A stretch of 35,021 nucleotides of DNA, from the NCBI GenBank assembly GCA_937973905.1, contig CALJJR010000034.1, positions 1 to 35,021 of the forward strand. Direction: 5' to 3'. Below, piece after piece: positions 28,113 to 35,021 of the stretch. A model generated the notes under the pieces. That model had not been told where the DNA came from. It worked only from the letters and a program-made list of their open reading frames with translations, and did not search any database. Every line of letters starts with the position of its first letter. Within the stretch, counting starts at the first letter, position 1. The DNA is from an uncultured Arenicella sp. GTDB taxonomy: Bacteria; Pseudomonadota; Gammaproteobacteria; Arenicellales; Arenicellaceae. The position numbers and the translations under genes are program-made.

Positions 28113-29360
28113 ATGGCCCAGCCAGCAAAGAACAACGATATTGATGTAAGCGAATACGCAATCGCCCGCGCCGCCATGATGAGCACTTACGCCCCGCCAG
28201 AAACGGTTTTTGTGCGCGGTGAAGGCGCTTATTTGTATACCGAAGATAATGATGAGTACTTGGATTTCTTTGCCGGAATTGCGGTTAATTCGCTCGGCCA
28301 CTGCCACCCAGACTTAGTTAAAACCTTACAAGATCAAGCCGCCAGCCTATGGCATTTATCCAATGCATACCGAGTTCCTCAGGGCGAGCAGCTGGCAGCT
28401 CGACTCGTCGAATTAGCGGGCTTTGATAAAACCGACGGGCGCGTGTTCTTCACTAACTCTGGCACGGAGTCAGTGGAATGCGGTCTTAAGATCATGCGTC
28501 GTTATCAATTCGATCAGGGTCACACTGGTAAAAACCGCATTATCGGCACCTCCTCTGCCTTCCATGGCCGAACCTTTGCAGCCATTTGTGCGGCTGGTAA
28601 CCCCACCCATGTAAAAGGTTTTGTACGCGAAGATGAAGGCTACGACCATGCACCTTTTGGCGATCTGGATGCCATTGCAGCACTGATAAATGAAAACACC
28701 GCCGGGGTGATTGTTGAGCCGGTCCAAGGCGAAGGCGGTATCCACGTGGCCAGCGAGGCTTATCTAGAAGGCCTTCGCAAGCTCTGCGATCAACACGGTG
28801 CATTACTGATGTTCGACGAAGTTCAATGCGGAATAGCTAGAACCGGCAAAGTCTTTGGTTATCAACATGCGGATGTCCAACCTGACATAATCGCGCTCGC
28901 TAAAGGTATTGGTGGCGGTTTTCCAGTCGGTGCTTGCATTGCCAATGGACCCTTTGCAGCTTCGATGGTGGTCGGCACGCACGGCAGCACGTATGGCGGC
29001 AACCCCTTGGCAATGGCCGTTGCCAGCAAAGTGATAGAGCTTGTGACTGAAACTGAGTTTTTGCAGCATGTGACTACTGTCGCTGGCGAACTGCATTGTG
29101 CCTTGCAAGGATTGGTCGACAAGCATTCAGGCGTGCTTGATCAAGTGAGAGGAAAAGGTCTCATGCTCGGCCTGCGATTCAAAGACGCCGATGCCAATGC
29201 CGAAGTAATGAAGCTGGCTCGCGAAGAAAAAATACTCACTACCAAGGCTGGCGATAATGTTCTACGACTACTGCCACCACTCATTATTGAGATGAGCCAT
29301 ATTGAAGAAGCGGTTGCCAAACTCGACCGTGCCATTACAGTTTACGCCGCGCAGAAATGA
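28113..29360 (+). CDS. astC: Succinylornithine/acetylornithine aminotransferase
   Basis: This 415-aa class-III PLP aminotransferase converts N2-succinylornithine to succinylglutamate semialdehyde in the AST pathway of arginine breakdown. The PLP lysine is K264 in ALAKGIGGGFPVGA and the cofactor aspartate is D235 in FDEVQCGIARTGK. NSGTESVE (115-122) and the pyridoxal-phosphate loop are intact. AGAGGA precedes the ATG at good spacing. The sequence also resembles ArgD (acetylornithine aminotransferase), and this family often does both reactions, so the name follows the gene neighbours (astA, astD, astB). Its stop overlaps the next start by four bases (ATGA). It probably shares regulation with the divergent Lrp-type gene. 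Confidence 0.88.
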   Translation: MAQPAKNNDIDVSEYAIARAAMMSTYAPPETVFVRGEGAYLYTEDNDEYLDFFAGIAVNSLGHCHPDLVKTLQDQAASLWHLSNAYRVPQGEQLAARLVELAGFDKTDGRVFFTNSGTESVECGLKIMRRYQFDQGHTGKNRIIGTSSAFHGRTFAAICAAGNPTHVKGFVREDEGYDHAPFGDLDAIAALINENTAGVIVEPVQGEGGIHVASEAYLEGLRKLCDQHGALLMFDEVQCGIARTGKVFGYQHADVQPDIIALAKGIGGGFPVGACIANGPFAASMVVGTHGSTYGGNPLAMAVASKVIELVTETEFLQHVTTVAGELHCALQGLVDKHSGVLDQVRGKGLMLGLRFKDADANAEVMKLAREEKILTTKAGDNVLRLLPPLIIEMSHIEEAVAKLDRAITVYAAQK

Positions 29361-30571
29361 ATAATGCTGCAAACAATTGGATTGCAGACCAGCATCAGCA
29401 ACTAGCCGCAACACTCAAAGAATGGAGCAATATCAACTCCGGCTCGTATCACGTAGCTGGCGTAGAGCGCATGGCCGATGCGATTCAAGAATATATTGAG
29501 AGTCGTTTCGAGGTATCCGGCAAACGCTTTGCTCTGCCCGCTCTACAACAGGTCTCCAATACCGGTCAACTGATCGAACGGCCGGTTGGACCGCTACTCA
29601 AATTCAGTGTAAGGCCGGAGGCAGAAACTCGCATTCTATTGTGTGGCCACATGGACACAGTGTTTCCAGAGGACAGCGAGTTTCAGCAGTGGCACCAAAT
29701 CGATGCCAACACTCTTGGCGGGCCGGGCGTTGCCGACATGAAAGGTGGCATTATTGTGATGCTCACCGCTTTGCAGGCTTATGAACGGCATGTTGACAAC
29801 AAAAACCTCGGCTGGGACATCGTTCTAAATCCGGACGAAGAAGTTGGCTCGATTGGCTCCGCGCCTCACCTAATCGATGCCGCGCAGAATACGCACATGG
29901 GCATGGTGTTTGAGCCAAGTATGCCCGATGGCTGGCTCGCAGGGGCCCGGCGCGGAAGCGGCAACTATAGTCTAGTGGTGCATGGCAAGGCCGCTCATGC
30001 AGGGCGTGAGTATCACGCGGGAAGAAATTCCGTAGCTGCGCTGGCGCAGGCGATGACCAAACTCGACAGTCTTAATGCACTCAGCGACGAAATAACTCTG
30101 AATTTGGCGCGAATCTCAGGGGGTGGGCCTAATAATATCGTTCCTGATCTGGCGATCTGTCATTTTAATATCAGGGTCGGTTCGCTGGAAGATCAAGCGC
30201 TCGCAGAACAGCATGTCGCTTCCGTGTTGAGCGATCTCGAAAATCTCGAAGGCTATTCGGTTGAACTGCATGGCGGCTTCACTCGCCCACCGAAACCAGC
30301 CACGTCTCAACAAGAAAAGCTATTCGAATTAGTCCGATCATGCAGCAGTGAGCTGGATATCGAAATTGGCTTCAGAGCCACCGGCGGTTGCTGTGACGGC
30401 AACAACTTACTTGCGGCCGGCTTGCCGAACATTGACACCCTAGGAGTCAGGGGCGGAGACATTCATTCAGACCAAGAATACATGCATCTGGATTCTTTGT
30501 CAGAACGCTCTAAACTCAGTTTTAGCATCTTAGAGAAGCTCAATCAGAACGCCAGCTTTTGGCTGAGTTGA
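29357..30571 (+). CDS. M20 family metallohydrolase in the AST operon
   Basis: This 404-aa protein is a di-zinc M20 amidohydrolase resembling carboxypeptidase G2, which cleaves N-acyl-glutamate bonds. Metal ligands and catalytic residues are visible: H98 and D100 in CGHMDTVFP, D127 in GGPGVADMKGG, E161/E162 in NPDEEVGS, E186 in VFEPS, H214 in GKAAHAG and H370 in GGDIHSDQEYM. The insert domain (about 195-310) is of M20 type. The N-terminus has no signal peptide, so it acts in the cytoplasm. It overlaps astC by four bases and precedes astA by 19. The AST pathway ends with hydrolysis of N2-succinylglutamate, normally by AstE, a different fold; astE is not here. A role as that desuccinylase is therefore plausible but unproven. 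Confidence 0.85.
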   Translation: MNNAANNWIADQHQQLAATLKEWSNINSGSYHVAGVERMADAIQEYIESRFEVSGKRFALPALQQVSNTGQLIERPVGPLLKFSVRPEAETRILLCGHMDTVFPEDSEFQQWHQIDANTLGGPGVADMKGGIIVMLTALQAYERHVDNKNLGWDIVLNPDEEVGSIGSAPHLIDAAQNTHMGMVFEPSMPDGWLAGARRGSGNYSLVVHGKAAHAGREYHAGRNSVAALAQAMTKLDSLNALSDEITLNLARISGGGPNNIVPDLAICHFNIRVGSLEDQALAEQHVASVLSDLENLEGYSVELHGGFTRPPKPATSQQEKLFELVRSCSSELDIEIGFRATGGCCDGNNLLAAGLPNIDTLGVRGGDIHSDQEYMHLDSLSERSKLSFSILEKLNQNASFWLS

Positions 30572-30590
30572 AGCATCAGGAAACACAGTA

Positions 30591-31649
30591 ATGCGAGAAC
30601 AACTGCTTATTCGCCCGGCCAGTCTGGATGACCTCGATCAGCTTCTGGAACTGTCAGATATTGTAGGCTCGGGCATGACCTCAATGCCCTCTGATCGACA
30701 AAGCTGGATCGATAAAATTGAACGGTCGATCTTGGATTTTAATCGGCCAGAGGCCTTGCGAAACGGCGACATCTATTTCATGGTCATGGAAGATGTGGCG
30801 CAGCAAAAAATTGCCGGCAGTGGTGCGGTCTATGCCGGCATTGGAGTTGAGCGGCCCTTCTATTCTTACAAGCTCTCAACCATAACTTCCAGCTCTGAAA
30901 AGCTCGATCTAACAGTACACACAAGGATACTTAACTTGGTCAATGACTTTACCGGTGCAACCGAGATTGGCTCTCTCTTTGTGCGGCCAGAGTATCGTCG
31001 TGATGGCATCGGTAAGTTTCTATCTCGCAGCCGGTTTTTAATGCTGGCTGATTTTTCAGAGCGTTTTGATGAACGTGTGTTCGCAGAAATTCGTGGTTGG
31101 CTCGATGACGACACTCACTCGCCTTTCTGGGACAGCCTAGGGCATAAGTTTTTTGGTCTGAGCTTTCAAAAAGCGGACTTCATTTCCGCAGTGGATGGCT
31201 TTCAATTTATCTCCGACTTGATGCCAAAGTACCCGGTTTATGTGGATATCCTCTCGCAAGAAGCCCAGAACACGATTGGCCGGCCACATGATGATGCAGC
31301 AGGTGCAATGAAAATACTAAATGGAGAAGGGTTTAGATACACCGGCTACGTGGACATCTTTGATGCCGGCCCTACTCTGAGCACCCAGCTTGATCAAATC
31401 AAGTCGGTATCAGACAGCCAACAATCAGTTGTTGCCAAGGTGATTGATGACGATCAATTAGTCGATGCAGACAGCTATATCATCAGCAATGTAAGGCTGC
31501 CTGACTACCGCATGACGAGATCAACAATACGAGTCAACCAGCAAGGCGAAGTAACCGTTGGCACGAGCGCCGCGCGCGCTTTGCAAGTCGAAGCTGGGAG
31601 CCAAGTGAGAGTGCTGCTTGAGCGCGCCAATAATCGCCAACAACCGTAA
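30591..31649 (+). CDS. astA: Arginine N-succinyltransferase
   Basis: This 352-aa enzyme transfers succinyl from succinyl-CoA to arginine, the first AST step. The N-terminal LIRPASLDDLDQLLELS and GSGMTSMPSDRQSWIDKIERS match the AstA/AruF family start. The CoA-binding GNAT core appears in ATEIGSLFVRPEYRRDGIGK, with R-rich pyrophosphate loop features (about residues 120-139). The region DERVFAEIRGWLDDD and the C-terminal beta-rich part complete the fold. The length is near E. coli AstA (344 aa). Only one subunit gene is present, unlike the aruF/aruG pair of Pseudomonas. A Shine-Dalgarno-like CAGGAA lies upstream of the ATG. Confidence 0.95.
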   Translation: MREQLLIRPASLDDLDQLLELSDIVGSGMTSMPSDRQSWIDKIERSILDFNRPEALRNGDIYFMVMEDVAQQKIAGSGAVYAGIGVERPFYSYKLSTITSSSEKLDLTVHTRILNLVNDFTGATEIGSLFVRPEYRRDGIGKFLSRSRFLMLADFSERFDERVFAEIRGWLDDDTHSPFWDSLGHKFFGLSFQKADFISAVDGFQFISDLMPKYPVYVDILSQEAQNTIGRPHDDAAGAMKILNGEGFRYTGYVDIFDAGPTLSTQLDQIKSVSDSQQSVVAKVIDDDQLVDADSYIISNVRLPDYRMTRSTIRVNQQGEVTVGTSAARALQVEAGSQVRVLLERANNRQQP

Positions 31650-31668
31650 CAAACTTGAGACCAAAACG

Positions 31669-33132
31669 ATGACGCATTTTATTGATGGCCAGTGGGTCAG
31701 CGGCACTGAATCCGCCGTGCTGATCGAATCAGAGAACCCAGCAACAGGTGATGTGATATGGAGCGGTTACAGCGCAACTGCTGACAACGTGGATGCGGCC
31801 ATGCAAGCGGCACGACAAGCACTCAGAACTTGGTCTCGTCGCTCTGTTCAAGAACGAACTGATGTATTGTTAAACTATCAATCCATTCTGCGCGATCGCA
31901 GCGATGAGTTAGCTCAAGCCATCAGCGATGAAACTGGCAAACAACACTGGGAAGCCAAAACCGAAGTCGCTACGATGATTGACAAAATTGATTTATCCAT
32001 CAGTGCGTTCGAACAACGCACAGGCACTAGCCAAAAGGATCTCAACGGAGTTCAGGCCACCCTAACCCACCGCCCGCATGGCGTGATGCTGGTCTTGGGC
32101 CCCTATAATTTCCCTGGTCATCTTCCCAACGGGCACATCGTGCCGGCACTACTGGCTGGCAACACCATCATCTTTAAACCCAGCGAACTAACTCCATCGG
32201 TGGGACAGCTAATGATCGATTGCGTGGCCAAGGCCGGCATTCCTGACGGTGTGATCAATCTACTTCAGGGGGACGGTCAAACGGGCGCGCTCTGTAGTTC
32301 GCACAGCGAAATAGATGGCTTACTTTTTACCGGCAGCTCAAATACCGGTGCAGCACTGCATGCCCAATTAGGTGGCCAGCCCGGCAAAATTCTGGCTCTA
32401 GAAATGGGCGGTAACAATCCGCTTATCTTCTCTGACGTTAAAGACATAGATGCGGCGGTTTACCAGACTCTGCTGTCGGCATACATCACCTCTGGGCAGC
32501 GTTGCACCTGCGCGCGAAGGTTAATCGTCGTGCGCGGAGAAAACGGGGCTCAATTTGTCGATAAATTGGTGACAGCGACGCAAAACCTCGAAGTCGGCAT
32601 GCCCAATGATGGTGATGCTTTCTATGGCCCTGTGGTTTCAAATCGTGTTGCTGACGCATTGCTTCAAGCGCAACAATCCATGCTTGAGAAAGGGGCTACA
32701 GCCTTGGTTGAAATGCGACGATTGGCAGACAACACGCCGTTACTCTCACCTGGTTTACTCGACGTTACATCGATGCAAAACAGAATTGACGAAGAACACT
32801 TTGGCCCACTATTGCAGTTGATCTGGGTCGACTCACTCGATGAAGCCATTATTGAGGCCAACAATACTAAGTATGGTTTGGCGGCAGGCATGCTCACCGA
32901 CAACGATGACCACTGGGAAGAGTTTTACGCGCGTGCCAGAGTAGGCATATTGAATCGCAATAGACAAACCACCGGCGCCAGCGGCGGCGCACCGTTTGGC
33001 GGTGTTGGAGCCAGTGGAAATCATCGGCCAAGTGCTTTTTACGCCGCCGATTACTGCGCATATCCTATGGCCACGATGAGCGATCAGACTGCGCAATTGC
33101 CTGACTCTCTCAGCCCGGGTGTCAAACTGTGA
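31669..33132 (+). CDS. astD: Succinylglutamate-semialdehyde dehydrogenase
   Basis: This 487-aa aldehyde dehydrogenase oxidises N2-succinylglutamate semialdehyde to N2-succinylglutamate. I choose the ATG at 31669, 19 bases after the astA stop, because it gives the family start MTHFIDGQWVSG and the usual length (about 490 aa); an upstream frame from 31618 would overlap astA. NAD-binding residues lie in LGPYNFPGHLPNGHI (about 143-157) and FTGSSNTG; the catalytic glutamate is E245 in LEMGGNNP and the catalytic cysteine C279 in SGQRCTCARR. The end overlaps the next start by four bases (GTGA). Confidence 0.96.
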   Translation: MTHFIDGQWVSGTESAVLIESENPATGDVIWSGYSATADNVDAAMQAARQALRTWSRRSVQERTDVLLNYQSILRDRSDELAQAISDETGKQHWEAKTEVATMIDKIDLSISAFEQRTGTSQKDLNGVQATLTHRPHGVMLVLGPYNFPGHLPNGHIVPALLAGNTIIFKPSELTPSVGQLMIDCVAKAGIPDGVINLLQGDGQTGALCSSHSEIDGLLFTGSSNTGAALHAQLGGQPGKILALEMGGNNPLIFSDVKDIDAAVYQTLLSAYITSGQRCTCARRLIVVRGENGAQFVDKLVTATQNLEVGMPNDGDAFYGPVVSNRVADALLQAQQSMLEKGATALVEMRRLADNTPLLSPGLLDVTSMQNRIDEEHFGPLLQLIWVDSLDEAIIEANNTKYGLAAGMLTDNDDHWEEFYARARVGILNRNRQTTGASGGAPFGGVGASGNHRPSAFYAADYCAYPMATMSDQTAQLPDSLSPGVKL

Positions 33133-34472
33133 TTGCGCACGAAGTCAATTTCGATGGCTTGGTTGGGCCTAGCCACCATTACGCAGGTCTGTCTAAGGGC
33201 AACATCGCTTCTGAAAAAAACGCGATGGCCGTCGCCAACCCCAAGGCGGCTGCCTTACAGGGGTTGGAGAAAATGATCTCGCTGCACCGCAGTGGATTCA
33301 AACAAGGCGTGCTCGCCCCGCATCTGCGCCCTAACATCGACATCTTACGCCGGCTTGGCTTTAGCGGTGATGACCGCTCCGTCATTGCGAAAGCGTGGAA
33401 ATCGGCTCCCGATATTGTCAGCAAGTGCTACTCGGCCTCGCCCATGTGGACAGCCAATGCCGCCACCGTATCGCCCGCTGCTGATACGGCTGATGGCAGG
33501 ACTCACTTTACCGCGGCGAATCTCTGCCGCATGTTCCATCGTTCTTACGAGAGCGATTTCACGGAAAAATTGTTAGCCACGATGTTCTCTGATGAGCAGC
33601 ACTTCGCTCATCATTCAGCGCTGCCATCTGGCCACTACTTTGGCGATGAAGGCGCCGCAAACCACACTCGATTTGCTCAAGATCACGGCGCGCCTGGCGT
33701 CGAATTTTTTGTCTATGGAGAGAAAGCATTCGACAATCAAGCAGCTAAACCTAGCAAGTACCCGGCTCGGCAAAGCCTCGAAGCCAGTCAAGCAATCGCT
33801 CGCCTTCACGGTTTGAAAGAACAGCAAGTTGTGTTCGCGCAACAAAACCCTGAGGTCATCGATGCCGGCGTATTCCACAACGATGTGATCGCCGTAGGCA
33901 CCACCAATCTGCACTTCTACCACCAGCATGCATTTTTAGACTCGAAAAGGGTAAACGCCGAATTAGCGGACAAGTTTGCTGACGATTCGTTTTACGCTTT
34001 GGAAGTTAAGGATGAAGACGTAACGGTTGCAGAAGCCGTATCGACCTATTTATTCAATACTCAATTATTGGACATCTCCGATGAGAACTCGGCGAACAAA
34101 TTCGTTCTGATTGCACCAAGTGAATGCGAAGACCACCCGCGCGTCAAACGCTACCTCGATCAGGTTTTGGCGTCGGATGCACCGATTGAAGAAGTCAGAT
34201 ATTTCAATTTGAGAGAAAGCATGAAAAATGGTGGTGGACCCGCTTGTCTGCGGCTACGGGTGGTCTTGAACGATCCGCAACTGGAGAGCATTAGCCCACG
34301 TGTTTTAATCACTGAAGAACTCTACCAGGACCTAGTCGCGTGGGTCGAAAAACACTATCGAGATCAACTGAGCTTTGAGGATTTACGTGACCCACAATTG
34401 ATCGATGAGTTACAAGCAGCCGCTGTTTCGCTTGAACATATCTTGAAAATGCCCAATTTGTACTCACTTTAA
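33129..34472 (+). CDS. astB: N-succinylarginine dihydrolase
   Basis: This 447-aa enzyme removes two ammonia and CO2 from N2-succinylarginine to give N2-succinylornithine, the second AST step. It starts with GTG, overlapping the astD stop by four bases. The catalytic triad expected from E. coli AstB (E174, H248, C365) is visible as E174 in FGDEGAANHTR, H250 in GVFHNDVIAVG and C373 in GGGPACLRLRVVL. The N-terminal NFDGLVGPSHHYAGLS is typical of the guanidine-modifying pentein fold. The length equals that of E. coli AstB. It is the last gene of the operon; no astE follows, and I see no strong terminator directly after it. Confidence 0.97.
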   Translation: MIAHEVNFDGLVGPSHHYAGLSKGNIASEKNAMAVANPKAAALQGLEKMISLHRSGFKQGVLAPHLRPNIDILRRLGFSGDDRSVIAKAWKSAPDIVSKCYSASPMWTANAATVSPAADTADGRTHFTAANLCRMFHRSYESDFTEKLLATMFSDEQHFAHHSALPSGHYFGDEGAANHTRFAQDHGAPGVEFFVYGEKAFDNQAAKPSKYPARQSLEASQAIARLHGLKEQQVVFAQQNPEVIDAGVFHNDVIAVGTTNLHFYHQHAFLDSKRVNAELADKFADDSFYALEVKDEDVTVAEAVSTYLFNTQLLDISDENSANKFVLIAPSECEDHPRVKRYLDQVLASDAPIEEVRYFNLRESMKNGGGPACLRLRVVLNDPQLESISPRVLITEELYQDLVAWVEKHYRDQLSFEDLRDPQLIDELQAAAVSLEHILKMPNLYSL

Positions 34473-34517
34473 AGTCAATGTCAAAACCGAGTAATGCGAG
34501 ACAATAGAGATATTGAT

Positions 34518-34532
34518 ATAACATTGTGTTAT
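34518..34532. promoter_or_regulatory. 15-bp palindrome, copy 1
   Basis: A perfect inverted repeat ATAACA/TGTTAT with a 3-nt centre. It is one of two closely related palindromes upstream of the 23-codon gene. The 6-3-6 layout suggests an operator for a dimeric regulator. Confidence 0.45.
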
Positions 34533-34561
34533 GAACGGTTTTTGATTCATAGAATTTTCAC

Positions 34562-34576
34562 ATAACCATAGGTTAT
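34562..34576. promoter_or_regulatory. 15-bp palindrome, copy 2
   Basis: A perfect inverted repeat ATAACC/GGTTAT with centre ATA, sharing the ATAAC and GTTAT half-sites of copy 1. The two centres are 44 bases apart, about four helical turns, so both would face the same side of the DNA. TTCACA (34557-34562) and CATATA (34581-34586) form a weak possible promoter around it. Confidence 0.45.
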
Positions 34577-34683
34577 TTCTCATATAAGGTAAAGCCATTT
34601 TAAAAAACATCCTAATGCCCGCATATTAGAGTTGCTGAAACGCGGAGTTGCAACCGCTTAATCACTCAATACGAGGTGCTATT

Positions 34684-34755
34684 ATGGAAATCATGATTTA
34701 TGTAACGCTCGGTTTGCTTGCGCTTGTTGCAATCATCGAACTCACTGATCACTAA
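34684..34755 (+). CDS. Hydrophobic 23-aa microprotein (putative)
   Basis: A 23-codon frame starts with ATG after a GAGGT ribosome binding site (seven bases spacing) and ends with TAA. The product, MEIMIYVTLGLLALVA plus IIELTDH, is almost wholly hydrophobic up to a short charged tail, the layout of a single-pass membrane microprotein. I do not recognise the family. It is monocistronic, follows two operator-like palindromes, and is followed by a structured region ending in a terminator, which together look like a small independent transcription unit. Comparable membrane peptides (for example KdpF, CydX) stabilise larger complexes, but there is no evidence for such a partner here. Confidence 0.6.
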   Translation: MEIMIYVTLGLLALVAIIELTDH

Positions 34756-34771
34756 GAACATAGCTGGCTTT

Positions 34772-34845
34772 TGGTATAACGCAAATTTGCAGCGCTCATA
34801 CCACCGGTCGGCACACTAGCCTCACTCCTGCTAGTTACATTCTCT
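34772..34845 (+). ncRNA. Structured 3' region or small RNA
   Basis: Two inverted repeats precede the terminator: TGGTAT/ATACCA (34772-34803), enclosing a self-complementary GCAAATTTGC, and ACTAGC/GCTAGT (34815-34835). With the terminator hairpin at 34846 they make three consecutive stem-loops in about 100 bases, as in many trans-acting small RNAs or processed 3' UTRs. It may be the 3' UTR of the 23-codon gene. Confidence 0.4.
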
Positions 34846-34873
34846 AAGCCATGCTTTTGCATGGCTTTTTTTT
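34846..34873 (+). terminator. Intrinsic terminator
   Basis: A perfect 9-bp stem (AAGCCATGC/GCATGGCTT) with a TTTT loop is followed by a run of T to 34873. It ends the transcription unit of the 23-codon gene. Confidence 0.88.
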
Positions 34874-34874
34874 G

Positions 34875-35021
34875 TTCACTGGTTGTTGGGTGCTCATAAG
34901 TGAGATCGAGGGGAAGGACTTTGTTGGGCTTTTTTTCGCTCAAGGCTGTCTTCACTGATGGTTGGGTACTGGTAAGTAAGGCCGAGGGGAAGGACTTTGT
35001 TGGGCTTTTTTTCGCTCAAGG
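34875..35021. repeat. Tandem repeat of period 76 nt, truncated by the window edge
   Basis: Unit 1 covers 34875-34950 and unit 2 starts at 34951 and runs to the window end (71 of 76 bases seen). Over the shared part about eight positions differ, all in the first 32; the last 39 bases are identical. The identical part contains an inverted repeat (TTGGGC/GCTCAA with one G-T pair) around a T7C loop (34924-34943 and 35000-35019). The period is not a multiple of three, so it does not encode a repeated peptide. More copies may follow beyond 35021. Confidence 0.85.

Noticed and set aside
34752-34955. Minus-strand open frame of 67 codons across the terminator and repeat
   Set aside because: It runs antisense through a perfect terminator hairpin and into a tandem repeat whose period would shift the frame.
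34875-35021. Possible CRISPR array at the right edge
   Set aside because: The units are directly adjacent with period 76 and no unique spacers between short repeats; no cas genes are present.

Overview
This window looks like a chromosomal core segment of a free-living, non-enteric gammaproteobacterium, probably marine. It carries FimV, ZipA, a true SMC rather than MukB, MetZ-type methionine synthesis and an arginine succinyltransferase (AST) operon. The family cannot be named with confidence from the sequence alone. I see no tRNA, rRNA, insertion sequence, prophage or CRISPR array.

Positions 1-12,800 are almost entirely minus strand and match a synteny block known from Pseudomonas and relatives. 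In transcription order it is asd, fimV, truA, trpF, folC, a DedD-like SPOR protein, cvpA, purF and metZ. accD, usual between trpF and folC, is absent. At the left edge lie ftsB (minus) and a plus-strand outer-membrane beta-barrel gene, which is separated from metZ by a perfect bidirectional terminator. An unassigned 159-aa gene follows, then the minus-strand smc-zipA-ligA cluster (chromosome organisation, divisome anchor, NAD-dependent ligase). Divergent from smc is queF, translationally coupled to an Fe(II)/2-oxoglutarate (PhyH-type) dioxygenase.

Positions 22,169-26,429 hold the succinate dehydrogenase locus. sdhC-sdhD-sdhA-sdhB-sdhE are followed in the gene map by a separate small SDHAF4/DUF1674 gene just upstream of sdhC, so both known types of SdhA maturation factor flank the complex. 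ygfZ diverges from the SDHAF4 gene.

Positions 27,451-34,472 hold an arginine catabolism locus. A divergent Lrp/AsnC-type regulator faces astC, an M20 metallohydrolase, astA, astD and astB. No astE is present in the window. The M20 enzyme resembles N-acyl-glutamate hydrolases and is a good candidate to perform the missing last step.

The right end (34,473-35,021) has no ordinary gene but much structure: two related 15-bp palindromes, a 23-codon hydrophobic microprotein with a strong ribosome binding site, three consecutive stem-loops ending in an intrinsic terminator, and a 76-nt tandem repeat that runs off the window. This end is the most likely place for something undescribed; the AST operon substitution and the queF-dioxygenase pair are the best functional leads.
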